DNA from: an uncultured Sphingomonadaceae bacterium
Lineage (GTDB): Bacteria > Pseudomonadota > Alphaproteobacteria > Sphingomonadales > Sphingomonadaceae
DNA: 64,000 nt
NCBI GenBank assembly: GCA_947504025.1
Contig: CANNFX010000001.1
Location: forward strand, 1,393,302-1,457,301
Direction: 5' to 3'
In this document: one piece after another, positions 9,043 to 17,742 of the stretch
How positions within the stretch are numbered: position 1 is the first letter of the stretch
How the letters are laid out: each line of letters starts with the position of its first letter
The notes under the pieces: model-generated
Databases searched by the model: none
What the model was told of the DNA's origin: nothing
The model's input: only the letters and a program-made list of their open reading frames with translations
Program-made: the position numbers and the translations under genes

Positions 9043-9070
9043 TTGCCGCAGCGCACAAATATGCTATAAT
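9043..9070 (+). promoter_or_regulatory. Sigma-70-like promoter very close to the DUF3617-like start
   Basis: TTGCCG (9043-9048), a 16-nt spacer, and a perfect TATAAT (9065-9070). The expected transcription start falls at about 9077, which is also the first ATG of the next gene, so that mRNA would be leaderless or have an 18-nt leader. Confidence 0.6.
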
Positions 9071-9076
9071 CATAAA

Positions 9077-9514
9077 ATGACCGGGAATAAATCAATGTTA
9101 ACAATGTCTAGTGGTGCGCGAACCTTTCGCTATGCGAGCGGATGGCTGGTGGCTGCTGGCTTGTTAATCACGCCTGTGATGGCTGCTGCCCCTGATCTAT
9201 CTGTGCTCAATGGCTTGCAGAAGGGCATGTGGGATGTGCGTTTCCGCGATAGCGCACAGGTTCGCAAAGTCTGCGTCCGAACAGGCCGCGAACTTATGCA
9301 ACTCGGCCACCGGACTGCCAATTGCCCGGGCCAAGTTGTCAGCAGCACGAGAAGCTCTGCGTCGTTGCAATATCAGTGCTCTGGAAATGGCCATGGGCAC
9401 ACTGATATCCGTCGGGAAACTGCCGCGCTGGTACAAATTGAAAGCAGGGGTATCGCTGGTGGACGGCCATTTGATTTTTCGGCTGAAGCCCGCCGGGTTG
9501 GTGTTTGCAAATAG
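9077..9514 (+). CDS. Exported DUF3617-like protein
   Basis: A 145-residue predicted periplasmic protein. A signal peptide covers about residues 14-37 (hydrophobic WLVAAGLLITPVMA, cleavage after A-A-A). The mature part starts G-L-Q-K-G-M-W-D-V-R, with two early and several later cysteines (V-C-V-R, N-C-P-G, Q-Y-Q-C-S, G-V-C-K) in the spacing of sphingomonad DUF3617-domain proteins; this assignment is by recollection of the pattern. Function is unknown. An alternative ATG at 9095 has GGGA 8 nt upstream. The promoter lies directly upstream, so the gene is transcribed on its own. Confidence 0.75.
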   Translation: MTGNKSMLTMSSGARTFRYASGWLVAAGLLITPVMAAAPDLSVLNGLQKGMWDVRFRDSAQVRKVCVRTGRELMQLGHRTANCPGQVVSSTRSSASLQYQCSGNGHGHTDIRRETAALVQIESRGIAGGRPFDFSAEARRVGVCK

Positions 9515-9589
9515 ACCGTTGCAAATGATCGACGTTGCAGTCGGGCGATAATCGTTGCGGTGCGTTCTATTAGTGCCTAGCCCTGCGGT

Positions 9590-10318
9590 ATGATTTCGGC
9601 GTCGGGCAATTCAGGAAAGTCAGCAGCGATCCTGCTTTCGGGTGGATTGGACTCGATGGTCACCGCCGCTCTCGCGAAAGAGCAAGGATTCTCAATCCAA
9701 GCGCTCACGATCGATTACAACCAACGGCATCACTGCGAAATTGAAGCGGCCAAAGACATTGCTGGGCGGCTTGGCGCTATTCGCCATGTTGTCCTTCCGC
9801 TGGATCTAAGCCGCTTTGGCGGCTCTGCACTGACGGACGATATCCCAGTCCCGAAGGGCGGTGTTGGGGATGATGATATTCCGATCACATATGTTCCTGC
9901 ACGCAATCTCGTTTTCTTAGCGCTAACCACTGCTTTCGCAGAGGCATCGGGCGTGTCCGACCTGTTTATCGGAGTGAATGCGCTCGATTATTCGGGTTAT
10001 CCGGATTGTCGGCCAGAGTTTATAGCCAGCTTCACAGAAACTGCGCGATTGGCAACGAAGGCTGGTGTCGAAGGCTTTCCATTCAAGATTCACACTCCGC
10101 TACAAATGCTGGGGAAGGCTGACATTGCGCGTGAATGCGCCCGCTTAGACCTAGATCCGGCGTGGAGCTGGTCATGTTATGACCCAACTTCAGGCGGCGA
10201 AGCATGCGGGGCGTGCGATAGTTGCCGGTTGCGCCGTCAGGGCTTTGCCGATGCAGGGCTAACCGATAAGACCATTTACGCATCCGGAGCACCGGAGCTT
10301 GAGAGGAATCATGGATGA
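9590..10318 (+). CDS. queC: 7-cyano-7-deazaguanine synthase
   Basis: A 242-residue ATP-dependent enzyme turning 7-carboxy-7-deazaguanine into preQ0 on the way to queuosine. The PP-loop L-S-G-G-L-D-S is at residues 16-22, and a zinc site is formed by C-Y-D-P ... C-G-A-C-D-S-C near the C-terminus. Full length. No other que genes are adjacent. Its last 4 nt (ATGA) overlap the MFS transporter start, so the two are translationally coupled. gluQ, which modifies queuosine in tRNA-Asp, is elsewhere in the window at 43144. Confidence 0.95.
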   Translation: MISASGNSGKSAAILLSGGLDSMVTAALAKEQGFSIQALTIDYNQRHHCEIEAAKDIAGRLGAIRHVVLPLDLSRFGGSALTDDIPVPKGGVGDDDIPITYVPARNLVFLALTTAFAEASGVSDLFIGVNALDYSGYPDCRPEFIASFTETARLATKAGVEGFPFKIHTPLQMLGKADIARECARLDLDPAWSWSCYDPTSGGEACGACDSCRLRRQGFADAGLTDKTIYASGAPELERNHG

Positions 10319-11883
10319 CAGACACCGAGATCGCGGAAACGCCTGAAGAATCCAAAACTGTACCAAGGTATAGCTGGTATGCACTCGGCGTTTTGGTGCT
10401 CGTCTATGTGCTCAATTTTATTGACCGCAACATCCTGTCCATTCTTGCGAATGACATCAAAGCCGATCTGGGACTGACTGACGCAGACCTTGGATTTCTT
10501 TACGGTACTGCATTCGGGGTTTTCTACGCGTTGTTCGGGATCCCGCTTGGAAGGTTAGCGGATAGCTGGCATCGTGTTCGTTTGCTGACGGTCGGCTTGG
10601 CACTTTGGTCAGTAATGACAGCTGCGTCTGGCCTTGCCAAAAATGGCCTTGCGCTCGGGGCAGCGCGGATTGGTGTTGGGGTGGGCGAGGCTTCCGCTAG
10701 CCCATCGGCCTATTCTTTGATTTCAGACTGGTTTCCGAAGAAGATGCGCGGCACGGCGCTCGCGATCTATTCGGCAGGCCTTTATCTCGGCGGCGGGATT
10801 TCGCTGCTGATCGGCGGTTTGATTGTTGAAGGCTGGAACAATGCCTATCCTGGCGGTGGTCCGATGGGGTTAGTCGGCTGGCAGGCAGCCTTTATGGCTG
10901 TTGGTATTCCTGGGTTGTTGCTTGCGGTGTGGGTATTCACACTTCGCGAGCCAATCCGCGGAGAATTGGAGGGCTTGCCCCAAACGAAAGTCGACCGCCC
11001 TTTTAGAGGTTTTGCGACCGAGCTTTTTGCGGTGGTACCACCCTTTACCTTTATTTCGGCAGCGCAACGAGGCGCTGGAGCGTTAGCGATCAACGCGAGT
11101 GCTGCAGTTACGATCGGCTTGGCAGCATGGCTGCTGGGCAATGTGACTCAGAATTATCAACAATGGGGCGCAATCGGGCTTGGTTATTATGCTGTATTCT
11201 CGTGGGCTATATCGCTGCGCGACAGGGATCTGCCAGCGTTCCGTCTCATCTGGGGGAGTCCGGCGTTTCTCTATACGATTTTAGGCTATGGGATGGTGGC
11301 CTTCGCCTCATATTCGGTATCCTTCTGGGCCGCACCTTATGCTGAACGCGTGCTTGGCGCATCGAAGGCTGTGCTTGGCTTTTGGATCGGAGGCGGCGGC
11401 GCCCTGGGTGGTTTCATGGGTGTGATCATTGGTGGCCGTGTTTCCGATTGGTTACGTGAACGCAATCCTGGCGGCCGGCTGCTGGTCATTATGTTCGGCG
11501 TGCTGGCGCCGGTAATCCCATTGATCTTTGCGTTTACGACGGAAAATGTGGCGCTGTTCTATGTCTTGAACTTCATCTTGTCGCTCTTTGGAAGCTCTGC
11601 ATTGGGTGCTGCGGCCGCAACCACGCAAGATTTGGTTCTTCCGCGGATGAGAGGGACGGCAACAGCAACCTTCTTCCTATCGACAACGCTGGTGGGCCTT
11701 GCCTTGGGGCCATATATGGCTGGTCAAGTTTCGACTATGACGGGGAGCCTGTCGACAGGTGTGCTGTCTATGCTCGCTGTTGCGCCTATTGGTACGGTGC
11801 TGTTGTATATGGCTTATCGAACGGTCCCTGAAGCAGAGCGCACGATTGTCGAACGGGCTCGGGCGGCAGGCGAGCCGGTTTAG
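10315..11883 (+). CDS. MFS transporter, spinster-like
   Basis: A 522-residue inner-membrane carrier of the major facilitator superfamily. The motif G-R-L-A-D-S-W-H-R-V-R between helices 2 and 3 and the helix-4 R-I-G-V-G-V-G-E-A motif match the spinster-like group (Spns). It is about 80 residues longer than a minimal member, with extra hydrophobic segments near residues 260-310, suggesting 14 rather than 12 helices. Substrate is unknown; bacterial relatives are annotated for organic anions or lipids. Coupling to queC by ATGA overlap does not imply a shared pathway. Confidence 0.88.
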   Translation: MTDTEIAETPEESKTVPRYSWYALGVLVLVYVLNFIDRNILSILANDIKADLGLTDADLGFLYGTAFGVFYALFGIPLGRLADSWHRVRLLTVGLALWSVMTAASGLAKNGLALGAARIGVGVGEASASPSAYSLISDWFPKKMRGTALAIYSAGLYLGGGISLLIGGLIVEGWNNAYPGGGPMGLVGWQAAFMAVGIPGLLLAVWVFTLREPIRGELEGLPQTKVDRPFRGFATELFAVVPPFTFISAAQRGAGALAINASAAVTIGLAAWLLGNVTQNYQQWGAIGLGYYAVFSWAISLRDRDLPAFRLIWGSPAFLYTILGYGMVAFASYSVSFWAAPYAERVLGASKAVLGFWIGGGGALGGFMGVIIGGRVSDWLRERNPGGRLLVIMFGVLAPVIPLIFAFTTENVALFYVLNFILSLFGSSALGAAAATTQDLVLPRMRGTATATFFLSTTLVGLALGPYMAGQVSTMTGSLSTGVLSMLAVAPIGTVLLYMAYRTVPEAERTIVERARAAGEPV

Positions 11884-12404
11884 GCCGACTTTAGCACTCC
11901 GCATGCGATCCTGGGGCCTGCAGCACCGGACGGATTTGTTCGGTAATCGTCGGCGCGCGCATGAACCATCAGCGTTGTGCCATTCTCGTCGAAAATATGA
12001 GCAAGAATGTCGTCCTTGGGGCCTTCGATGATCGCTTGGTAGGTAGCGTTGCCGGCCGACGGGATGGTCACATTCGGCAGGTCACCTAGGTGTCCGCCTC
12101 TGCCTACGTTCCCGTGATCATTTTGACTGGGATTAAGATGTCCACCAGCGCTCTTGAACTCAGGCCCTTCGCATTTACCGACCGTATGGAGATGCACTGC
12201 GTGCGGGCCTGCTGGCATGCGAAAGAAGGCTGCTGAAATCACGGCTTTTGTTTCGGATGCAAAAATTTGAACGTTGCCCACTGACGTTCCATCAGCCGAT
12301 TTCAATCCTGCACTACCCACACGTTCATCGGGCGCATCGCTTAGAGGGATGCAGCCTGATATGGTCAGAGCGGCAGCAAGACCCAGGATTGAACGTATGC
12401 GCAT
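11880..12404 (-). CDS. sodC: Cu/Zn superoxide dismutase-like lipoprotein
   Basis: A 174-residue predicted lipoprotein (MRIRSILGLAAALTISGC, lipobox I-S-G-C). The SodC fold is indicated by H-A-V-H-L-H, G-G-H-L-N-P, G-G-H-L-G-D-L-P-N and V-H-A-R-A-D-D-Y, which supply the copper and zinc ligands, and by two cysteines (G-K-C and I-A-C) for the conserved disulfide. It would detoxify superoxide in the periplasm. The start at 12404 is chosen because the longer frame runs back through the ompA terminator. It converges on the MFS gene with a 4-nt overlap. Confidence 0.9.
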   Translation of the reverse strand: MRIRSILGLAAALTISGCIPLSDAPDERVGSAGLKSADGTSVGNVQIFASETKAVISAAFFRMPAGPHAVHLHTVGKCEGPEFKSAGGHLNPSQNDHGNVGRGGHLGDLPNVTIPSAGNATYQAIIEGPKDDILAHIFDENGTTLMVHARADDYRTNPSGAAGPRIACGVLKSA

Positions 12405-12433
12405 TGTTTGTCTCTTGTGGAGCACCAACGAAA

Positions 12434-12459
12434 AAGGGGCCGGATTGCTCCGGCCCCTT
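12434..12459 (-). terminator. Intrinsic terminator downstream of the OmpA-type gene
   Basis: AAGGGGCCGGA pairs perfectly with TCCGGCCCCTT around a 4-nt loop; on the minus strand it runs into five T residues. It lies 26 nt after the ompA-type stop and separates that transcript from sodC. Confidence 0.9.
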
Positions 12460-12484
12460 CTCAATTTTCACCAGTTGGCGAAGC

Positions 12485-13615
12485 TTACATGCCCGAACCC
12501 GGACCGTATGTGATTTCCACACGACGGTTCTGAAGTTCACGGACACCGTCCGCGGTAGGAACACGTGGGTTGGCTTCACCGAAGCCTTCGCTCGTGATGG
12601 CGCCGCCGGAGATACCACGACTTGTGAGGTATCCACGAACCGAAGCATTACGACGATCGGCAAGGCCGAGGTTGTACTGCACGCTACCCGAACGGTCGGT
12701 GTAACCTGCAAGCATGATCGGAACGTTGGTGCAGTTGCCATACGCAGCCACAGCGCTGTCAAGGATCGTTGCCGCTTCAGGTGTGATGTCCGACTGATCC
12801 CAGTCGAAGAACACGATATACGGACCCTTGTTGCACACAACCGGTGCTGGCGTTGGAGCCGGCGGAGGAGGTGGCGGAGGAGGAGGTGGCGGAGGAGGTG
12901 GTGGCGGAGGAGGTGCCACTACTGGAGCCGGTGCACCACCGAAGTTGTATGTTAGTGTACCGAGAAGCGAGTGTGAACGGAAATTGGTTTCCAGATCACG
13001 ACCGATTGTATCAACCAAGTTCACGTTAGGAACGTTGAAGAAACGATACTTCAGGCCAGCATCCCAGCTATCGCTGATAGGTGTGCGAACGCCGGCAATT
13101 GCCTGCCATGCGAAACCTGTGTCCGAATCATCAACGATGCCTGAGCCCGATGAATTGATTGAGTTATGTACGTCGACACGTGCAACACCAACGCCACCGC
13201 CAGCATATGCTTGAAGGCCGTCATCTGAACCGAAGTCCAGCAAGCCATTCAGCATGAAGCTGAGAGCGTTCGTATCGCCAGCGGCGTCGAACTGACCAAA
13301 TGCGAGGCCGTTACCAGCTTCGGACTGAAGTCCGCCGGCAAAAGCTTCAACGTTGCGAACATCAGCTTCACGGAAGCTGGCTTCTGTTTCGAGGCGGAAG
13401 CCACCGAAATCATAACCAACAAGGCCGCCGAAGTCGTAACCGGGATTGTCATGTTCTGCCGTAGCAGCATTTTCAAAACCGTTGATGTCGATATTCAAGT
13501 CTTCTACGAGCATGACCCCGCCTTCGACACCAACATACCATTGACCGTCACGGGCCAAAGTAGGTGATGCGAGGGCCGTAGAGGCCATCGCCATTCCTAT
13601 GACGAGTTTCCGCAT
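12485..13615 (-). CDS. OmpA-family outer membrane protein with poly-proline linker
   Basis: A 376-residue protein with a signal peptide (cleavage near residue 21, T-L-A-R), an N-terminal eight-strand barrel (about 22-230, ending in the alternating S-L-L-G-T-L-T-Y-N-F strand), a linker containing 18 consecutive prolines, and a C-terminal peptidoglycan-binding OmpA domain (about 265-376) with the N-R-R-V-E-I motif. It tethers the outer membrane to the wall and can form a small pore. AGGGG lies upstream of the ATG. The gene has its own terminator, and 195 nt without a gene lie upstream. Confidence 0.93.
   Translation of the reverse strand: MRKLVIGMAMASTALASPTLARDGQWYVGVEGGVMLVEDLNIDINGFENAATAEHDNPGYDFGGLVGYDFGGFRLETEASFREADVRNVEAFAGGLQSEAGNGLAFGQFDAAGDTNALSFMLNGLLDFGSDDGLQAYAGGGVGVARVDVHNSINSSGSGIVDDSDTGFAWQAIAGVRTPISDSWDAGLKYRFFNVPNVNLVDTIGRDLETNFRSHSLLGTLTYNFGGAPAPVVAPPPPPPPPPPPPPPPPPPAPTPAPVVCNKGPYIVFFDWDQSDITPEAATILDSAVAAYGNCTNVPIMLAGYTDRSGSVQYNLGLADRRNASVRGYLTSRGISGGAITSEGFGEANPRVPTADGVRELQNRRVEITYGPGSGM
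12859..12915 (-). repeat. GGCGGAGGAGGT-type repeat encoding the poly-proline linker
   Basis: A run of CCN codons on the minus strand (seen as GGN on the plus strand) encodes the proline tract. Mixed third positions suggest selection for proline, though slippage could change its length. Confidence 0.8.
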
Positions 13616-13810
13616 TATAGATTCCCCTTAAAAAGCGAATTTGAGCCACCGAGAAAGTTTTTCCTAACTTTTCCCCGATGACGAAGCAAGCGGGCATTCT
13701 TCACAAACTGTTGCATGAAAGCCTCTGTTTACAAGGCCTGTGGCAAAAAGTTCGCTGAATCCAGCCCATCTCTATCGGCGTAATGGTCGAACGGGCTCTT
13801 GGTTCCCAAT

Positions 13811-14269
13811 TTATTGTGTTGGTAGAATTCCCGCAATTCGAAGGGTTTCGATAAGGTTGTTGATGGTTGTTCGGGCTTCGAGGTCGATCACTGTCCCACC
13901 CGTAGCGACTACCGGCTCGCCAGCGCGGTCCCACGTGTCAGTGTAGCGGATCTGCTGCTGCGCTTCTTTGTCGAAGACCTGCATTCCAGCGCGGGGTTCT
14001 ATCATTACCCACACGCCGGCTTGGCGGCAGGCAAGGGCGGAATTATGCCCGACCCAATCACCCTCTGGATTGCCTCCGACTAACCAACAGTCTCCATCAT
14101 CTGGTTCGGAAGGTGGCGTGTCTCGTACACCCTCTATGGCGGCATGAAGCAGGCTGTCGGCAAGCACGACGCTCTGATTTACGAAGAATTCTTTTTGGGC
14201 CTGTCCGGCAAATAGATACGGTAGGCCGAAACGTGCTGATTTGGCGGTGAATGAAATCGGGTTGCCCAT
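13811..14269 (-). CDS. DUF2793 protein, probable GTA tail fibre/spike component
   Basis: A 152-residue protein with the DUF2793 pattern: L-P-Y-L-F-A-G-Q-A-Q-K-E-F-F-V-N, D-G-D-C-W-L-V-G and G-x-W-V-M-I-E-P-R-A-G. In the R. capsulatus GTA a DUF2793 protein (rcc00171) encoded away from the main cluster is the putative tail fibre; here a short version sits at the end of the cluster. The ATG at 14269 follows GAGGAAG by 7 nt; the longer frame uses TTG. A short C-terminal helix (T-T-I-N-N-L-I-E-T-L-R) could trimerise. It is 34 nt after the tail-tip gene. Confidence 0.82.
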   Translation of the reverse strand: MGNPISFTAKSARFGLPYLFAGQAQKEFFVNQSVVLADSLLHAAIEGVRDTPPSEPDDGDCWLVGGNPEGDWVGHNSALACRQAGVWVMIEPRAGMQVFDKEAQQQIRYTDTWDRAGEPVVATGGTVIDLEARTTINNLIETLRIAGILPTQ

Positions 14270-14303
14270 TTTTTGCTTCCTCAAGTAAGTTTTCGGGAGA
14301 TTT

Positions 14304-16490
14304 TTAGGTTGTTCCGAGCAGCAGCGGTGCCGATTTCGCGAATCGGCCGACCTGCCGAACCCAGATTGCCGCCCCTGAATTTATGACACCTAATGAGGCG
14401 AATTTGTTTGATGAGATGAGCAATTGTGGCTCGTTACTTTCCCACTCGGCGTGCGGTGAGTGAATGTCGCCGATTCCGATCTGGTAGAGTTCCATTTCTT
14501 CTACCAGCGGCGCGTCAACTTGATCGGGCCAGTCCCATGCGCCGCGTGCACGGCGGGTCCAGCATAGTTGTCTGTCACCATTTTCTTTGGACAGGAGGAC
14601 AGGGTGAACAGGAGAAAGCGGACGTTGCGTAATCCCTGGATCGGTGATTCCAGCGAGGATTGGCTCGCTGTCGGCTAATCCGATGGCAGCAATTACGGGC
14701 TCTGGGTTTGCCCCAACAAGTGCTGGGTCGAGTAAGGTGAGCGCATTATTGATAAGTACAAAGCTGGTGCCTGCATCGTGTCCGGCCATAGCAATATGCT
14801 CAGTTCCGCCGCGTCCGCGAAGCAGTCCGGTCAGCCTCCACCGGCCATCCCCTAAGGACTCGGCAGAAGCAAATTGGACGACCTCCTGACCTATTAGCGC
14901 ACGATTTGCTCCAGTTGCGATTCCGTTCACTTGATCAGTGCCCATCACAAAGTCGTCGGCAATCAGGTCGACCTCAACAGTAGCGTTAGCTTCGAATATG
15001 ATCGATGCAGAGTTGCCTAGCGGTGTTGCCAATGACCCGATGACGCTCCTCGTGCGTCCAGCTCGGCCGATCTCGGCCAGTTCTCCCGCGTTTTCGATAT
15101 AGAGTACCGCGCCGCTCCATTGCGGCCCCGCGCTGGAACCGGCTGCAAAAAACGCTGGTGCGTCGTTGGCAGAAATACCGAGGTTGGGAAGTGCGAATGC
15201 CCTGAGCGCGGTTGGTTGGTTGATCTGATCGGAGGGCAGTGCGGGATTCCCGGCATCGCCGCGGGAGCGCATGCCGACCATTGGTGCTAGTCGTGCGAGC
15301 TCAAGTTCAATGCCGCCGTCTCGCCATTCCCATGATGCGACGCGCCAATAACCATTCTCTCCAGGCGCGCGGACAACGCTACCGGGGTGAATGTTCGGAT
15401 CAAGCTCTGCAACACGCCAACGCAGGCTCTCTTGTTCCCACTCCGATCTCTGTGCCGCGCTGTTGGCTAACGCTCGAGCATCATCGGATGCCAATGCACC
15501 AGGGAAATCGATTGACCGATCGTGGCCGGGCCTCGCCCGTCCTTCGGCGCGTTGCAGCCCCGGTTGGAAATCTCGTGCTGTATCATAATATCGCAAGACA
15601 CCGGGCCGAGGCGCGTTGCCGGTCGCCCTCTCGCGGTTTTTACCATCGGCTTGACCGAAGCCATCGGTGTCAAAAATCGCGACTGGCTCGGGCAATGTTA
15701 TGGGTGCGTCTGGAATAGCATCCTTTTGTGTGAGGGACAGGGCACCCCCACCAACATCTGCGGCTAGAGGATAAACACTGTCGATTGCCGCGAGCGATCC
15801 CACTAACCCACCACCATCATTACTGAATCCAGCCAGTTTGGCGAATGAGACCGTTGTGTCGATTTCGAGATCGGCCGACGTTACCAGCGCTGCCAGTTCG
15901 ATTTCACCATCTGGAGCGATAATCTCGAATGTTAGTGCTGGGATTCGATTCCCGAATTCGGCCAATTGCAGATCTTCGAAAACAGCATAGGCGAGCCCGC
16001 GGAACGCTGGGCAGCCATTACCTTTCGCTGAGGCTATCAACGGATCTGCTGGCTGGTCACCATATCCAAGATGGGTACGTAATATGCCACCGACCTTCAA
16101 ATCTCCGGCATTGCCACGCAGGAGGTTTCCGTCAGCCCAAATGCGGCCAAGTCGTTCAATCGGACGGCTAGCAAGTGCCACCGCGAACGATGCACTATAG
16201 CTGTAGCTAACCGTCTTCGGTTGACCTTTCCCGCCCTCACTTTTTTCACGGCTTTCTTGCAATTCGGTCGACCAGATGATCGTGCCTGCTGCACGCATCT
16301 GCCCGAAATGTTGCGGAATGGGTTGCCCGTAGTTTGACGTGGTCACAGACAGTTCTTTGAGTTTCGGCCCATCGCGGGTTGTGGAACCGAAGAGACTATT
16401 GTCGACCTTGCCACCAACCAGCGCCCCCAAGGCCCCGCCGATCGGCCCCCCAATCAAAGTGCCGACGGCAGAAAGAACCAAAGTAGCCAT
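14304..16490 (-). CDS. GTA tail-tip protein (gp15-like), short form
   Basis: A 728-residue protein. It begins with a Gly/Ala-rich hydrophobic stretch (residues 3-30) as in phage host-specificity proteins, then S-N-Y-G-Q-P-I-P, P-K-T-V-S-Y-S-Y-S-A-S-F-A-V-A and W-A-D-G-N-L-L-R, which are typical of the phage tail-tip / Rcc01698 family. The middle has R-W-R-V-A-E-L-D-P-N-I-H-P-G-S and the end a beta-rich domain (R-L-T-G-L-L-R-G-R-G-G-T-E). The RcGTA counterpart is about 1300 residues and includes a large TIM-barrel domain; that part is missing here. It starts 2 nt after the peptidase gene. Confidence 0.87.
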   Translation of the reverse strand: MATLVLSAVGTLIGGPIGGALGALVGGKVDNSLFGSTTRDGPKLKELSVTTSNYGQPIPQHFGQMRAAGTIIWSTELQESREKSEGGKGQPKTVSYSYSASFAVALASRPIERLGRIWADGNLLRGNAGDLKVGGILRTHLGYGDQPADPLIASAKGNGCPAFRGLAYAVFEDLQLAEFGNRIPALTFEIIAPDGEIELAALVTSADLEIDTTVSFAKLAGFSNDGGGLVGSLAAIDSVYPLAADVGGGALSLTQKDAIPDAPITLPEPVAIFDTDGFGQADGKNRERATGNAPRPGVLRYYDTARDFQPGLQRAEGRARPGHDRSIDFPGALASDDARALANSAAQRSEWEQESLRWRVAELDPNIHPGSVVRAPGENGYWRVASWEWRDGGIELELARLAPMVGMRSRGDAGNPALPSDQINQPTALRAFALPNLGISANDAPAFFAAGSSAGPQWSGAVLYIENAGELAEIGRAGRTRSVIGSLATPLGNSASIIFEANATVEVDLIADDFVMGTDQVNGIATGANRALIGQEVVQFASAESLGDGRWRLTGLLRGRGGTEHIAMAGHDAGTSFVLINNALTLLDPALVGANPEPVIAAIGLADSEPILAGITDPGITQRPLSPVHPVLLSKENGDRQLCWTRRARGAWDWPDQVDAPLVEEMELYQIGIGDIHSPHAEWESNEPQLLISSNKFASLGVINSGAAIWVRQVGRFAKSAPLLLGTT

Positions 16491-16492
16491 GG

Positions 16493-16930
16493 CTATATTT
16501 CCTCACAGTATTCGATTTCACCAGGTAGCGGACGCCATCTGCGAATAACTGGCCAACCCAGCGGGCCAGGCATGGCGACCACCCGCCGCAAACCTGCGTG
16601 GGAGTGGATGAATCGCTCCGCAAATCCGGCGACGAGCAGGTGGAAAGCAGCTGGCCCGGTCTTCGTTAGAACGATGTCGCCTGGCGTCACTGCATCGGAT
16701 GGTTCGCTCAGACGTTTTGAGCAGGCAGCCTTACAGCCTGCCGAAATATCAAGGTTTCGCAGGCCATATTTCCCAGGATCAATTTGGATGTTTGCCCCGC
16801 GTGCCAGTGCTGAAATGGCTACACCGACACAATCAATCCCGGTTTTTGGATTTCTGCCATGGAGCCGAAAAGGCGCACCGATGAGCGATTCGGCGGCAGA
16901 AGCGACTGCTTCGCCGATCGGTTGGGTCAT
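16493..16930 (-). CDS. GTA NlpC/P60-type cell-wall peptidase (gp14)
   Basis: A 145-residue peptidase expected to cut peptidoglycan during DNA entry. The catalytic cysteine is Cys34 in G-I-D-C-V-G-V-A, with His97 in F-H-L-L-V-A-G as the partner and a further His in H-S-H-A-G-L-R-R-V. The order D-C-x-G ... P-G-D-I-V-L ... H is that of the NlpC/P60 fold. It overlaps the hub gene by 4 nt (ATGA) and sits in the conserved position before the tip protein. Confidence 0.92.
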   Translation of the reverse strand: MTQPIGEAVASAAESLIGAPFRLHGRNPKTGIDCVGVAISALARGANIQIDPGKYGLRNLDISAGCKAACSKRLSEPSDAVTPGDIVLTKTGPAAFHLLVAGFAERFIHSHAGLRRVVAMPGPLGWPVIRRWRPLPGEIEYCEEI

Positions 16931-17742
16931 TTGGGAGGTGGGTATCTGGCTAGCAGATCATTGCCGGGCAAATCAGGCTCGCCTTGGAAGTTGACTGCGT
17001 TACCAAACCTGCTTTCGCATGTGGCGGCAGTATGATCGCAGCCCTCAAGCAGCCGTGCCCGCATGCCAGAGCTATGGGTCTCATCAAGGACGGAATCGAT
17101 AATCAGGCCACTGTCATTTGCAGCCATGATTTCCATACGAATTCCGGCAGAGGGGCCATCAAGCCACCGTAGGTGTCCGGCAGAAAATTTCATGTGATCC
17201 AATCCAGCGAAGGTAACTTGGCTTGTATCCGGGTCGGTAGTGGTGACCTCTGCGACCGTGCTGAACCGATTTTCCGAAAGCCCGCAACCCGGTCCGCAAA
17301 ATTGAGCGCGGCAAGTGGGGCTAGTCCGCGGCACTGGATCGGCTTCCAAATCGGCCTTTGCGGAACGCAGTTCAGCAGCGAATGCGCCTCCGTCATGTGA
17401 AATTCCGCCTAGCGATCCGTTGTAGAGTACGATCCGGTCTAATTGCTGCCAATCAACCGCCCCTATCTGGACTCGCGCCCCGTCGAACCGGCCAGCACTG
17501 AGATCTTCAGCCGAGATACTGTCATGCACCAGGGCTCCGCGAATTTCGGCACTGTCCGGCCCGAGGTCGGCGGTTCGCCGGATTGCTGAGGGTAGCATTC
17601 CTGGTGCAGCGCGATGCAATACTCCATCGAAACGCAAGTCGCGGTCGTGGCTAGTGAAGCCCAGCGTAACTCCGTCGCGGCGGTGGATACGCCAGAAGGT
17701 CGCAACGCCCTCCAATTCCCTGCGGAAGAAGATCCTATCCAC
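16927..17742 (-). CDS. GTA hub protein (gp13, DUF2163)
   Basis: A 271-residue protein of the DUF2163 / BR0599 family, the hub of the GTA tail tip. Five cysteines are placed as C144-x4-C149-x3-C153 and C235-x6-C242; the cryo-EM model of the RcGTA hub has a four-Cys iron-sulfur cluster, as does the lambda gpL protein, and this arrangement is compatible. Typical segments are T-x-G-F-T-S-H-D-R-D-L, R-A-Q-F-C-G-P-G-C-G and the C-terminal R-F-G-N-A-V-N-F-Q-G-E-P. It shares one nucleotide with the distal-tail gene stop and overlaps gp14 by 4 nt. Confidence 0.92.
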   Translation of the reverse strand: MDRIFFRRELEGVATFWRIHRRDGVTLGFTSHDRDLRFDGVLHRAAPGMLPSAIRRTADLGPDSAEIRGALVHDSISAEDLSAGRFDGARVQIGAVDWQQLDRIVLYNGSLGGISHDGGAFAAELRSAKADLEADPVPRTSPTCRAQFCGPGCGLSENRFSTVAEVTTTDPDTSQVTFAGLDHMKFSAGHLRWLDGPSAGIRMEIMAANDSGLIIDSVLDETHSSGMRARLLEGCDHTAATCESRFGNAVNFQGEPDLPGNDLLARYPPPK

